Positions 29,715 to 38,610 are shown, counted from the first letter of the stretch. The stretch: 64,000 bases of DNA from DATFQE01 sp963733845 (GCA_963733845.1 CAVTEM010000005.1:124001-188000), one strand, 5' to 3'. Numbers and translations: made by a program. The notes: generated by a model not told the origin, from the sequence alone.

Positions 29715-31559
29715 ATGTTGCGGGTTCGCTCGACGAAGATTCTGTCTCCTGCATTGCTCGCGGTCGCGCTCTTTCTGACTGCGAGCGCCGGTCCCACTAC
29801 CGCGAGCGCCGTATCGCCGGCGACCGCGTTCGGGCCGAACGTCCTGATCTTCGACCCGAGCATGCCGGTCAGCCAGATTCAGGCAGCGGTCGACGCTCTC
29901 CATGCCCAGCAGGTCGACGACGAGATGGGCACGAACCGCTACGCGCTCCTGTTCAAGCCGGGTGTTTACGGGAGCGCCGGGCAGCCGCTTCAGCTGAAGG
30001 TGGGCTATTACACCGAGGTCGCCGGTCTGGGCGTCTCGCCGACCGACGTGACGATCAACGGCAAGATCGAGGTGTACAACCGCTGCCTGGACGGCGGTGG
30101 GACGAGCAACTGCCACGCCCTCGTCAACTTCTGGCGCACGCTGTCGAACCTGTCGCTCAACATCAACGCCGCCGGGCAGGACGGCTGCCGCGCGTCTGCG
30201 AACTTCTGGGCCGTCTCCCAGGCGTCGTCGATGCGTCGGCTCAACATCTCCGGCGGCAACGTCTCGCTCATGGACTACTGCACGGCCGGGCCGCAGTTCG
30301 CGAGCGGCGGCTTCATCGCAGACTCCAACCTGCCGTTCGTCATCAACGGCTCCCAGCAGCAGTGGCTGATCCGCAACAGCCGGATCGGCGGTTGGTCGAA
30401 CGCCGTGTGGAACCAGGTCTTCGCGGGTGTCGAGGGCGCGCCGTCCGACGCCATGTTCCCGAGCCCGCCGTACACCACCTTCCCGACGACCCCCGTCAGC
30501 CGCGAGAGGCCGTACCTCTTTGTCGACGCCCAGGGCGACTACGCGGTGCGAGTTCCCTCGGCGCACACCCACACGAGTGGGATCTCGTGGGCCAATGGCG
30601 TGACGGCGGGCCGCACGATCCCGCTCCGCGACTTCTTCGTAGCGACACCGTCGGACTCGGTGCAGGTGATCAACAACCAACTCGCCCGCGGCATGAATCT
30701 CCTGCTCACTCCCGGCATCTACGACGTCGGCAAGAGCATCTCGGTCAAGCGGGCGGACACGGTGGTCCTCGGCCTCGGGCACGCGACCCTGACGGCGGTC
30801 GACGGCGCGATCCCGCTGACCGTCGCCGACGTTCCGGGCGTGATCGTCGCCGGCGTCACGATCGACGCGGGCTCCGTCGCCTCGCCCGCGCTCCTGCAGG
30901 TCGGCAAGAGGAACGGCAATTCGAGCCCGAAGAAGAACGACCCATCCAACCCGACGACGCTGTCGGACGTGTACTTCCGCGTCGGCGGACCCCACATCGG
31001 CAAGGCCGACATCGCGCTCGAGGTCAATCGGGACAACGTCCTGATCGACCACACCTGGGTATGGCGTGCGGACCACGGCGTCGAGCGCCTGTCAGATACC
31101 GAGCGCTGGAACACCAACACCGGCCGCAACGGCGTCGTCGTGAACGGCGACAACGTGACGGCGACGGGCCTGTTCGTCGAGCACTTCCAGGAATACAACA
31201 CCGTGTGGAGCGGCGAAAACGGTAGGACGATCCTCTACCAGAACGAATTGCCGTACGACCCTCCGAGCCAGGCGGATTGGATGCACGACGGTGTCGAGGG
31301 CTGGGCCGGTTACAAGGTCGCGGATCAAGTGATGACTCACCGGCTCGACGGCGGCGGTGTGTACGTCTTCAACCGGAACGACCCGTCGATCCACACGGAA
31401 AACGGCTTCGAGGTCCCGCAGACTCCGGGTGTTCGGCTCCACCACGTCATGACCGTCAACCTCAGTGCAGGCACGATCGATCATGTGGTCAACGGAGTGG
31501 GGGGTCCGGCAGACGTGAGCCGGATCGGCTCTCCCGTGTTCGTCGTCGACTATCCGTGA
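29715..31559 (+). CDS. Secreted right-handed beta-helix protein
   Basis: A 614-residue exported protein with a signal peptide (SPALLAVALFLTASA, cleavage near 33). Its repeated short strand-turn units are typical of a pectin-lyase fold: VQVINNQLARGMNLLLTPG, VVLGLGHATLTAVDG, NVLIDHTWVWRADHG, NGVVVNGDNVTATGLFVEH. Homologues in Streptomyces are often labelled adenylyl cyclase or coagulation factor type without biochemical support. It is more likely a carbohydrate-active or surface protein. GGAGGAG precedes ATG 29715. Confident about export and fold class, not about activity. Confidence 0.75.
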   Translation: MLRVRSTKILSPALLAVALFLTASAGPTTASAVSPATAFGPNVLIFDPSMPVSQIQAAVDALHAQQVDDEMGTNRYALLFKPGVYGSAGQPLQLKVGYYTEVAGLGVSPTDVTINGKIEVYNRCLDGGGTSNCHALVNFWRTLSNLSLNINAAGQDGCRASANFWAVSQASSMRRLNISGGNVSLMDYCTAGPQFASGGFIADSNLPFVINGSQQQWLIRNSRIGGWSNAVWNQVFAGVEGAPSDAMFPSPPYTTFPTTPVSRERPYLFVDAQGDYAVRVPSAHTHTSGISWANGVTAGRTIPLRDFFVATPSDSVQVINNQLARGMNLLLTPGIYDVGKSISVKRADTVVLGLGHATLTAVDGAIPLTVADVPGVIVAGVTIDAGSVASPALLQVGKRNGNSSPKKNDPSNPTTLSDVYFRVGGPHIGKADIALEVNRDNVLIDHTWVWRADHGVERLSDTERWNTNTGRNGVVVNGDNVTATGLFVEHFQEYNTVWSGENGRTILYQNELPYDPPSQADWMHDGVEGWAGYKVADQVMTHRLDGGGVYVFNRNDPSIHTENGFEVPQTPGVRLHHVMTVNLSAGTIDHVVNGVGGPADVSRIGSPVFVVDYP

Positions 31560-31569
31560 GGCTCTCACG

Positions 31570-32427
31570 TCAGTTCGCCTCGGCGAAGCGGGTGTGCTCG
31601 AGGACCGCTCGCACGAGCAGGTCCCAGTCGGCGCGCTCGACGCCGTGGCCCGCGTCTTCGAGCGCCAGCAGCCGCGCGCCGGGGATCTCGTCGGCGAGCG
31701 CCTCGCCGTGCGGAAACGGGAACAGCGGATCGGCGGTGCCGTGAACCACGAGCGTCGGTACGGCGATCGAGGAGAGCGGCTCCCGTGAACGCTCGTCGTC
31801 GGCGAGCGCGTCGTGGTTCTGTGCCGCCGCGAAGCTCCGGGCACGCTCGACGTCGCGCCGGACCAGCTCGCGGAGCCTTGCCTCGTCGAACGGACGTCGG
31901 CCGCCGGCGAGCACGCGCGAGTACTCGACGAGGTAGTCCGACACCGAGTCTCGATCCGTCCAGTCGACCGTCGCCGTCGCCGCGAACCGGTTGAACGCCG
32001 CGGTCGGCGGCGGGAGGCCGCCGCGCCCGCCGGTCACTGCCTGGGTCGTACTGATCAGGACGAGAGAGCGGACCTGGCCCGGGAAGTCGAGCGCCAGCAA
32101 CTGTGCGAGCGCTCCGCCCATGGAGACGCCGACCACGTGGGCGGCCGGGATGCCGTGGGCGTCGAGGACCCCGGCCGCGTCGGAGACGAGATCTGCACCC
32201 GTGTATCCCGGGCTCCCCGGCTCGTACGTGACCGAGCGACCGGTGTCGCGGTGGTCGTAGCGGATGACGAACCGTCCGCCGTCGGCCAGCAGCCGGCAGA
32301 AGCCCTCGTCCCACCAGAGCATCGACCCTCCGCTGCCCATGACGAGGAGGACCGGCGGGTCGGCTGGGTCGCCGAACGCTTCGGCGCACACCTCGACCCC
32401 GTTCGCTTCGACCATTCGCTCGGCCAC
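31570..32427 (-). CDS. Alpha/beta hydrolase
   Basis: A 285-residue alpha/beta hydrolase fold enzyme. The nucleophile elbow is GVSMGGA (Ser at about 103), the acid is the Asp in VHGTADPLFP and the catalytic His sits in EDAGHGVERA. The MGSGGSMLWWDEGF oxyanion region and the cap are like the RdmC/aclacinomycin esterase and haloalkane-like groups. The substrate is unknown. GTG 32427 is used; an in-frame ATG at 32415 (MVEANG) is equally plausible. Confidence 0.88.
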   Translation of the reverse strand: MAERMVEANGVEVCAEAFGDPADPPVLLVMGSGGSMLWWDEGFCRLLADGGRFVIRYDHRDTGRSVTYEPGSPGYTGADLVSDAAGVLDAHGIPAAHVVGVSMGGALAQLLALDFPGQVRSLVLISTTQAVTGGRGGLPPPTAAFNRFAATATVDWTDRDSVSDYLVEYSRVLAGGRRPFDEARLRELVRRDVERARSFAAAQNHDALADDERSREPLSSIAVPTLVVHGTADPLFPFPHGEALADEIPGARLLALEDAGHGVERADWDLLVRAVLEHTRFAEAN

Positions 32428-32654
32428 CCTTGCTCCGTTCCCGCGCGGCGAAAGAATCGAGCATGCGGCGTGCCGGTAGGCGAGCGGGCCGCATGGTTTC
32501 GAAATCCATAGACAGCGTCAATCGGGCGCTCACACCCGCTTCGCTAGAAATCGCCTCTGCGGCACCCGGCTGGGGAGACACCGGGCAGTGCGTCGAGTGA
32601 GGGGGCTTGTCGGCTGCCCGTCCCCGCCGAGTGCTCATCCAGAGGGGGGCGACA

Positions 32655-32837
32655 ATGCTGCGGTGCGAGGAGTGTGGTAGTCAGAGCGACTGGGAGGACG
32701 CCTTCTTCCAGGTGGGCGACCCACGGTGGAAGGCGTCTCTCACGTTTGACAGCCGAGTCGTCATCTACTGCCCCGAGTGCGCTGAGGAGGAGTTCGGCTT
32801 CGGCTCCGACCCGTCAGTCGAGGGGCAGGCGGCGTGA
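32655..32837 (+). CDS. Small zinc-ribbon protein
   Basis: A 60-residue protein with two CxxC pairs (CEECG near residue 4 and CPECA near residue 40), forming a rubredoxin-like or treble-clef zinc ribbon. GAGGGGGG lies before ATG 32655. Its TGA overlaps the GTG of the next gene, so the pair is translationally coupled. Function unknown. Confidence 0.65.
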   Translation: MLRCEECGSQSDWEDAFFQVGDPRWKASLTFDSRVVIYCPECAEEEFGFGSDPSVEGQAA

Positions 32838-33079
32838 GGTTCAGGGTGTACGAACCGCAGCCGCTTGCGGCGGTGCGCCACTGGCGTTGGGAACTCGAGG
32901 GCGACGCCGAAGACGAGGTGCTGGCGAGGTCTCCGTGGCTCACGAGCCGCGAAGAGTGTTTCGCCACCTACCACCGAATCCAAACGGCGTTCGCAAATGG
33001 TCGAGTAGAAGTGGTCGAGGTACCGAGCGACCGCAGGCAGGTAGACACGGTAGACGCGGCGGGCCCCCGTAGCGTTTAA
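32834..33079 (+). CDS. Small DUF1508/YegP-like protein
   Basis: An 81-residue protein with a pattern seen in YegP-type domains: WRWELEGDAEDEVLARSPWLTSREECFATYHRIQ, a strand followed by the S-x-x-SREEC helix. The C-terminal 20 residues are likely disordered. It starts at GTG 32834 inside the previous stop (GTGA). Function unknown. Confidence 0.6.
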   Translation: MRFRVYEPQPLAAVRHWRWELEGDAEDEVLARSPWLTSREECFATYHRIQTAFANGRVEVVEVPSDRRQVDTVDAAGPRSV

Positions 33080-33631
33080 GAGGGTCTACGCCGGCGGAGG
33101 CGCGAGGCGGTTGAGCCGCACGGGGCCGTAGAGCACGGTCGTGTCCTCGGCGTAGAGGGCGATCGAGCCGGAGCAGTACAGCGTTCTCGACGACGTAGGA
33201 CGCGCGCTGGACGCCGTCACCAGACCGTCATCCGCCCTGGCCTCGGGAGAGATACACTTACGGGGGCGCGCGAGCGGCGTCAGTGAGGCGAACGCCGGAC
33301 CTCCGCATCGCGCACGGGCTCGTAAAGGGCGGGGCCCCGGGGCATGCGGCCCGGCCCGGGACCCCGCGGAGCAGGCGGCGGGGGAGACTCGACGCCGCCC
33401 GGGCGTAACCTCAACAGACCGGGAAGCGCGCGTGTAGGTCCCGCCCGTACCAGGAAAACGGCCGAGCCCGGCCCGCTTGGCCAAAAAGGAACCGACCGAA
33501 GTGCAGGCCCAGCGAGGCTGGGTGGACTTCGGTCGGTAGGGCGCCCCTACCGCTGCGGCCCCGGCGGGACGCCCAGCCAGATGTTCGGCAACCGGCCTCG
33601 GGAGGTTGCCACTCCATCGAGTGACGTTCGC
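33080..33631. other. Gene-free region with two mutually exclusive hairpins
   Basis: No supported gene in 552 bases. A minus-strand open frame (33086-33484) is arginine- and alanine-rich, apart from a short sensible-looking end, and is not accepted. Two hairpins stand out at 33491-33552. Confidence 0.5.
33491..33552. other. Nested hairpin plus overlapping second hairpin
   Basis: The outer stem ACCGACCGAAGT (33491-33502)/ACTTCGGTCGGT (33526-33537) is perfect. Inside it CCCAGC/GCTGGG forms a second stem. A further perfect stem CGGTAGGG (33534-33541)/CCCTACCG (33545-33552) shares its first four bases with the outer stem, so the two cannot form fully together. Confidence 0.7.
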
Positions 33632-34193
33632 TCAGCGCCTCCGCTTGCCGAAGTCGACCGTGACGATCGTGACCGGGGCGCCCCCGTAGACGCCCGGCGC
33701 CCGCGGCAGGCTGACCGCGCCGACTCCGACGTCACGCCAGTCGCGCGAGAGCATGTTCGCCTTGTGGCCCGGGCGATCTCAGCCAGGAACGCACGACCGT
33801 GATCGCAGCGAGCGTCTTCGGCGACTGCCAGAAGATGTTCTCGCCGACGGCCCAGCTGCTGAAGCCCCGGTCGACGTAGAAGCGTTCGATCCTGCGCCAG
33901 AACGGCGTGCCGTCGGCGGAATCGTGGTCGAAGAACCCACGCGAGCCCATCTGCGTCGAGTGCCTGCGCGCCGAGGCGGCGAGCGAGGCGTTCGGACGCA
34001 GCGCCTGCAGCCCACGCGCAGCTCGCACGCGATTGAGCTCGGAGGTCACCGCGTCGCCGAGCGCCTCGAGCGCGAGCTGCGACGACGCCGGTGCCGCCAG
34101 GACGGGAGCTGGAGGCAGCAGGGCCGGCGAGGCGGCGGCGGGTGCGCCGCCGAGCGCTAGGAGTGCGAGTACGAGCGTCGACCGTTGGAGCAT
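33632..34193 (-). CDS. Secreted CAP (SCP/PR-1) domain protein, one frameshift
   Basis: A protein of about 186 residues with a signal peptide (STLVLALLALGGAPAAAS) and a CAP domain: ELNRVRAARGLQALRPNASLAASARRHS, MGSRGFFDHDSADGTPFWRRI and WAVGENIFW, with histidines positioned as in bacterial CAP proteins. After VVRSWL the frame is lost. Removing one G from CCCGGGCC near 33772 gives SPGHKANMLSRDWRDVGVG and a family-typical end VTIVTVDFGKRRR at stop 33632. GGAGG stands 8 bases before ATG 34193. Probably exported; function unknown. Confidence 0.85.
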
Positions 34194-34357
34194 GGGGGGA
34201 ACCTCCGTGTCGTCTTCGCCACGAGGTAGATGCGCGGCCGCAGCCGGTTCTAAGCGCCCTCGTGCGCGAAATTCACGACTTCTTCAGAAGCAGGCGCGCG
34301 CACCGTACAGCACGCGAACGCAACCGGCGTCAGTACCGCTCAGAACCCCGAAACCGA

Positions 34358-34816
34358 CTAGGACGGCAGCGAGTCGAGCACCTGCTGCGCATGCGTGTCC
34401 GGCTTGACCCGCCGCATCACGTGCGCCACGTTCCCGTCCGGGCCGATCACGAAGGTCGAGCGCTCGACGCCCATGTAGGTCTTGCCGTAGAGCTTGCGCT
34501 CGCCCCAGACGCCGTACTGCTCGGCGACCCGGTGGTCGGGGTCGGCCAGGAGCGTGAACGGCAGCCCGTACTTCTCCTTGAACTTGACGTGGGAGCTCTC
34601 GTCGTCGGGGCTGATCCCGAGCACGACGGCGCCGCGCTCGCCGAAGGCCTCGTAGTTGTCCCGGATCCCGCAGGCCTGGGCGGTGCAGCCGGGCGTGTCG
34701 TCCTTGGGATAGAAGTAGACGACCACGGGCTTGCCCTTGAGGTCGGAGAGGCGCACGGTCTCGCCGGCGTCGCTCTTCAGCTCGAAGTCAGGTGCAGGCT
34801 TGCCCTCTTCGACCAT
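34358..34816 (-). CDS. bcp: Thioredoxin-dependent peroxiredoxin (BCP/PrxQ)
   Basis: A 152-residue PrxQ-type peroxidase that reduces hydrogen peroxide and organic peroxides with electrons from thioredoxin. The peroxidatic cysteine is C44 in DDTPGCTAQAC and the resolving cysteine C49 is five residues later, the atypical 2-Cys arrangement. STFVIGPDGNVAHVMRRVKPDTHAQQVL closes the fold. ATG 34816 has TAGGCT 8 bases upstream, part of an interlocked divergent promoter. Confidence 0.93.
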   Translation of the reverse strand: MVEEGKPAPDFELKSDAGETVRLSDLKGKPVVVYFYPKDDTPGCTAQACGIRDNYEAFGERGAVVLGISPDDESSHVKFKEKYGLPFTLLADPDHRVAEQYGVWGERKLYGKTYMGVERSTFVIGPDGNVAHVMRRVKPDTHAQQVLDSLPS

Positions 34817-34824
34817 CCGGACCG

Positions 34825-34834
34825 AGCCTATACA
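34825..34834. promoter_or_regulatory. Interlocked divergent -10 elements (bcp / membrane gene)
   Basis: AGCCTATACA reads TATACA on the plus strand (8 bases before GTG 34843) and TAGGCT on the minus strand (8 bases before ATG 34816). The two hexamers share their central TA. Neither gene has a Shine-Dalgarno sequence, so both mRNAs may be leaderless. Confidence 0.6.
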
Positions 34835-34842
34835 TTCGGCGC

Positions 34843-35202
34843 GTGCTCACGGCCCACGAGACGCTCGCCGTCGTCGTGATCGCGGTGGCGGTGCTGGCGT
34901 CGGCCGCGGGCGCGTACGCGTACCGTGTAACTAGGACGCGTAGCGTGGGACGCGTGGTTCCGCACTTGCTCGCGCTTGCGCAGACGGCGCTCGTAGCCCA
35001 GGTCGGGCTGGGCCTGTTGCTCCTCTCGGACGATCGCCGGGCCGGCGACGAGCTGCACTACGCCTACGGGTCGCTTGCGCTCGCCGCCGCCCTGGCGCCG
35101 TGGCTGTACGCGCCCGCCGAACCCCGCCGCCGGCTGCTCTGGTTCGCCGGGGCTACCCTGCTGGCGGGTGCGCTTGCCGTGCGCGCCTACATGACTGGCT
35201 GA
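34843..35202 (+). CDS. Membrane protein, unknown function (119 aa)
   Basis: A 119-residue protein of four hydrophobic helices (TLAVVVIAVAVLASAAGAYA, LLALAQTALVAQVGLGLLLL, YAYGSLALAAALAPWLY, LWFAGATLLAGALAVRAYM) with short basic loops. GTG at 34843 is chosen because of the -10 hexamer 8 bases upstream. The TGA overlaps the next ATG (TGATG), so it is coupled to the following membrane gene. Confidence 0.7.
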   Translation: MLTAHETLAVVVIAVAVLASAAGAYAYRVTRTRSVGRVVPHLLALAQTALVAQVGLGLLLLSDDRRAGDELHYAYGSLALAAALAPWLYAPAEPRRRLLWFAGATLLAGALAVRAYMTG

Positions 35203-35576
35203 TGCGCGTCCTCCGAGACATGAACCCTTTCGTCCGCGGCCTGCTGATCGTCGGCCTGATCGCGCTCGTCGTCGTCGTCCTGCAGCTGCAGGCAACCCTG
35301 ACCGCGCTGTTCCTGCTCGCGCAGATCGCGTTCTTCCTCGCGATCGCGTTCTTCCTCTACCTGGTCTGGCGCGAGCGCCGATCGGACATCGAGGCGTGGT
35401 CGACGCGGGCGAAGGTGGCCTTCTACGGCGCTGCGGTCCTGGCCGTCGTGGACCTGGGCGCGTTCTTCCTGCAGCGGCCCTCGGGCCGCGAGGCGCTCGT
35501 GTTCTTCCTGGTGCTGATCATCTGCGCGTTCGCGATGTTCCGCGTCTGGCGCGACCAGCACTCGTACGGCGTCTAG
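35202..35576 (+). CDS. Membrane protein, unknown function (124 aa)
   Basis: A 124-residue protein with four predicted membrane segments: LLIVGLIALVVVVLQLQ, LFLLAQIAFFLAIAFFLYLV, VAFYGAAVLAVVDLGAFFL and ALVFFLVLIICAFAMFRV. The segments are separated by an Arg/Glu loop. Coupled to the preceding gene by TGATG overlap. The 3' end overlaps the convergent zinc-ribbon membrane protein gene by four bases. No family recognised. Confidence 0.7.
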   Translation: MRVLRDMNPFVRGLLIVGLIALVVVVLQLQATLTALFLLAQIAFFLAIAFFLYLVWRERRSDIEAWSTRAKVAFYGAAVLAVVDLGAFFLQRPSGREALVFFLVLIICAFAMFRVWRDQHSYGV

Positions 35577-36481
35577 CCGGCGCCACAGGCCCCACAATGG
35601 AGCGTGCCCACGCGGCGCGGGCTCTGGCAGCTCCCGCACTCCGCGACCACGTTGCGGCCGCACCCCTCGCAGTGGTCGCCGCCGCGCAACGGGTAGCCGC
35701 AGAACGGACATTCGCCCTTGCGGACGCGGCGCAGAGGGAGTCGCCGCGCGAGGTAGCGCTGCAGCCACCAGAACGCGAACAGGGTCAGCGCGATCCCGGC
35801 CGCGGAGAGCACGAGCGGGCCGAGCTGTTGGACGTCGATGTAGTCCGTGACGTAGTCGCCGGCCAGGACGAGCGACAGCACCGCCGCCGAGCCGACGAGC
35901 GCGAACGCGACGGGGAGGTAGCGCGAGCCCGACCGTTTCAGCCGGATCAGCAGCCAGTAGGCGAATCCGAGCACTGCGAGCACGAACGTGAGGCGGAACG
36001 CAAACGTGACGAGCTCGCTCTGGCTCGTCGAGTCCTCGGCCTCGGCTGCGGCCCGGCCCTGGGCACGGGCACTCGCTGGCTGAGCGGCGGCGGCCTCGAC
36101 TCGAGCACTCCGCTCCCGGCTGCGGGCCGCCGTGAGGTTGCGCTGGGCGCTGCGATACGCCGCCTCGAGAGCGGGCGCCTGCCTGCCGGCGTCGAGCGCG
36201 GTCCGGTACTCCTCGCGTGCCAGCTCGAGCTGTTCGCCCGCGCGCTCGAGAGCGATGCCCGCCCGGTCCAGGCGTTGCTGGGCGCGGTCGGCGCGGGTGA
36301 CCGCGGCGCGCTCCGAGGGCGTGAAATAGGTCTCCGGTGGCCGAGGCCCGCCGATGTCGTCGAGCTTCGAGTACGCCCAGACACCACCGATCAGGAAGAA
36401 GACCACCAGGACGAGAGCGAGAACCTTCTCGGTACTCGTGATCTCGATCTCGTCGAGTCCGACGTCAGTCGTCTTGGGCAC
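35573..36481 (-). CDS. Membrane protein with coiled coil and C-terminal double zinc ribbon
   Basis: A 302-residue protein. One membrane helix (about 19-41) leads into an extracytoplasmic or periplasmic coiled coil rich in Ala, Arg and Glu (about 57-147). Three more helices (about 157-235) follow, then a cytoplasmic double zinc ribbon with CPFCG, CEGCG, CGSC and CGACG pairs. The architecture resembles bacterial zinc-ribbon membrane proteins of unknown role. The four CxxC pairs are complete. Confidence 0.7.
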   Translation of the reverse strand: MPKTTDVGLDEIEITSTEKVLALVLVVFFLIGGVWAYSKLDDIGGPRPPETYFTPSERAAVTRADRAQQRLDRAGIALERAGEQLELAREEYRTALDAGRQAPALEAAYRSAQRNLTAARSRERSARVEAAAAQPASARAQGRAAAEAEDSTSQSELVTFAFRLTFVLAVLGFAYWLLIRLKRSGSRYLPVAFALVGSAAVLSLVLAGDYVTDYIDVQQLGPLVLSAAGIALTLFAFWWLQRYLARRLPLRRVRKGECPFCGYPLRGGDHCEGCGRNVVAECGSCQSPRRVGTLHCGACGAG

Positions 36482-36565
36482 GAGCGCCTCCTCTCGGTTA
36501 TCTCAAGACTGCTATATAGCACACTTGCGATGTCGACGACGGAAGGGCCAGGGCCGCTGTTTGCT

Positions 36566-36585
36566 CGGTGCCAGGCACCGTCAAG
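36566..36585. repeat. Palindromic repeat GGTGCC-A-GGCACC, intergenic copy
   Basis: CGGTGCCAGGCACCGTCAAG is identical over 20 bases to the reverse complement of 54193-54212, which lies inside gpmI. The palindrome arms here are 7 bp (CGGTGCC/GGCACCG). It lies in the 266-base gap between two minus-strand genes, where no gene is seen. Confidence 0.7.
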
Positions 36586-36747
36586 AAAGCGTCACGACCT
36601 TTCCACAGGCAAGGACGCCGGCCCCGAGCGGCTTCGCCGCGTTCCCGCGCTGCACGGACACGTCCCACGCCGCCAACGCGACGGTGGCAGCCGGCGTAGC
36701 GCGGCAAGCACGGAAACCGCGCGAAAGAGAGCGCGTTCGGTCTCGGG

Positions 36748-37443
36748 CTACGAGGAGGCTTCGACCCGCGAGCCTGCGCCGTCGAGGGCGTCCAGGGCCG
36801 CGCGCACGGGCAGCCACTGGCCCACGAAGATCGGCGTGTCGCGCTCGGTGTAGCGGGACGCCTCGCTCTCGCGCAGCGTCAGCATCAGGTGCATGAAGTC
36901 GGCCGGCTCCTCGCACTCGAAGGCGGTCATGAACTCCTGGTCGTCGATCCCGAACGAGTACGTCGTGTGGTTCTGGATCGACGCGAACCTGGCCCCGACC
37001 GCGATGTGCTCGTCCATGGCGCGCTGGCGCTCGTCCTCGGGCAGGGCGTACCACGCGCGGGTCTTCACGAACGGGTAGACGACGAGGTATGGGTGCCCGC
37101 GCGGGACGACCTTGCGGGCGCGGCGAGCGCTCGTGTACTGCGAGGGCTTCGTCGTGGCGAGGTAGGAGTAGGGCGTCGTGAGCCAGCCGGAGAGCGGCGA
37201 GGCGTTCAGCTCGGCGCCGAGCTCGCCGAGATCCTCGTAGCGCTGGGTGATCTTCCAGAGGAAGAAGTCGGTGTCCGGCCGGACCCCTGTGGTCGAGTAG
37301 GCGCGGACGGCGTCCATGCGCTCGGCCCACGACTCGACCACGTCGGCGAAGGCGTCCTTCATTGCCGCGCGCTCCTCGACAGGCAGCCGGCGCCAGGCCG
37401 GATCGACGCGATAGAAGGCGTAGGCGACGTACTGACCGCTCAC
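36748..37443 (-). CDS. hemQ: HemQ coproheme decarboxylase / chlorite dismutase family
   Basis: A 231-residue member of the chlorite dismutase superfamily, in the HemQ branch that oxidatively decarboxylates coproheme to heme b in the Gram-positive heme pathway. The proximal heme ligand is H159 in IQNHTTYSFGIDDQEF. Y123 in VVYPFVKTRAWY matches the redox tyrosine of HemQ. There is no distal arginine motif of true chlorite dismutases. GTG start at 37443. No other hem genes are within the window. Confidence 0.9.
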   Translation of the reverse strand: MSGQYVAYAFYRVDPAWRRLPVEERAAMKDAFADVVESWAERMDAVRAYSTTGVRPDTDFFLWKITQRYEDLGELGAELNASPLSGWLTTPYSYLATTKPSQYTSARRARKVVPRGHPYLVVYPFVKTRAWYALPEDERQRAMDEHIAVGARFASIQNHTTYSFGIDDQEFMTAFECEEPADFMHLMLTLRESEASRYTERDTPIFVGQWLPVRAALDALDGAGSRVEASS

Positions 37444-37453
37444 TGGAGAAAGA

Positions 37454-38601
37454 CTAGCCCTCGTCGTCGCAGTCGATCTCGCCGTTCTGCGCTGCCTCGG
37501 CCGCCTGCTTGACCGGCTCGTAGCTCGCCTTCGGCGTGTCGTCGACGTAGCGCACCCCCGACTGCCAGCCGCGCAGGTCGATCTCGTCGAAGACGTGGAA
37601 GAGCAGGATCCCGATCACCGTCTCCTGGCAGTACGAGAGCTCGATCGCCTTCACGTAGTGGTCGGCCTGGGTCTGCTCGTCCACGGGCTTCACGGAGGCG
37701 AACTCCTGCTCCTCGTAGAGCGACTCCTTGTCCGGCGGGATGATCGACTCGACGCCGAACTCCGTGTAGAGGATCGGCAGGTCCTCGCCCTCCTGGGCGG
37801 TCCCGCCGAACGCCTCCTCGAGCAGCGTGCGTAGGCGGTCGTAGTCGCCGAGCGTCATCGTCGTAGAGTCCGGGTGCGGGTTCCCGGGCGGCACGCTCGA
37901 GTTCGTCTCGTAGGGGTGGTAGGCGAGCATGTCCATCAGGGGCTCGTCGCGGCCGCTCTGGCGGTACCAGGCGCCGAGGTCGCGCAGGAAGGCGGTCGGC
38001 GAATGGGTGTCGCGGGGCAGCTCGGGCCGGTCGCTGCCGCGGGGGGCGAGGGCTCCGCCGAGCACGTTCACGTCCTCCGACACGGCCTTGAGCGCGTCGT
38101 AGCTCTCGGCGAGCAGGAGCCCGTAGTCCTGGGCGGCGACGTTCTCGCCGCCGGGGCCGAACTGCGGCATCCAGAAGCGGTTGAGGTTCGGCTCGTTGCC
38201 GATGATGAAGTCGCGCACCGGCAGGGTGCGGGCGAGGGAGGCGGCGTACGCGGCGAAGTCCGCGCGGTCCTGGTCGGTGCGCGGAGTCGTCGCGCTGCCC
38301 GCGTTGTACACGGCGATGAAGAGGCGCACTTCCAGGTCTCGGGCCGCCTCGGCGACGTTCCGCAGGACGTCGAGCTCGGCCGCCTCCGGCTCGGTCTGTC
38401 CCGGAGCCCAGATCGAGGTGATCCGGATCGCGTCGAAGCCTGCGTCGCGGACCGCCTGCACGCGGGCCTGCGCCGCCGCGGGCTCCGGTTGGCGCGTCGA
38501 GTCCTCCACGACGCCGACCAAGAAGTCGTCGTTCCTCCTCGCCGAAACCGCAGCCGGCGAGGGTGAGCAACGCGAGCGGTCAGCAGGAGGGCGCGGCGCA
38601 C
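37454..38601 (-). CDS. Beta/alpha-barrel glycosidase-like lipoprotein, two frameshifts
   Basis: A protein of about 380 residues with a TIM-barrel pattern: FDAIRITSIWAPGQTE, VRDFIIGNEPNLNRFWMPQ (the GNEPN motif of clan A glycosidases), DMLAYHPYE, and PILYTEFGVES as the second acidic strand. The N-terminus reads correctly only by combining three frames: VRRALLLTA, then LLTLAGC as a lipobox, then DDFLVGVVEDST. That implies single-base insertions near 38578 and 38538. The result is an export signal with lipid attachment. A paralogue lies at 49205-50721. Substrate unknown. Confidence 0.78.
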
Positions 38602-38610
38602 GGGGCGCGC

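Noticed and set aside
29286..31076. Long minus-strand open frame antisense to the beta-helix gene
   Set aside because: Composition is typical of a shadow frame and the plus-strand product has a signal peptide and a recognisable fold.
32480..32590. tRNA-Ser-like text with TTTCGAAAT around 32504
   Set aside because: The anticodon-like loop and a 4-bp stem are there, but there is no matching acceptor stem or T-arm. It is probably chance or a very old remnant.
33086..33484. Minus-strand frame with a sensible-looking C-terminal 30 residues
   Set aside because: Most of it is Arg/Ala/Pro-rich noise, there is no start signal and no family; it could be the tail of a broken gene, but this cannot be supported.
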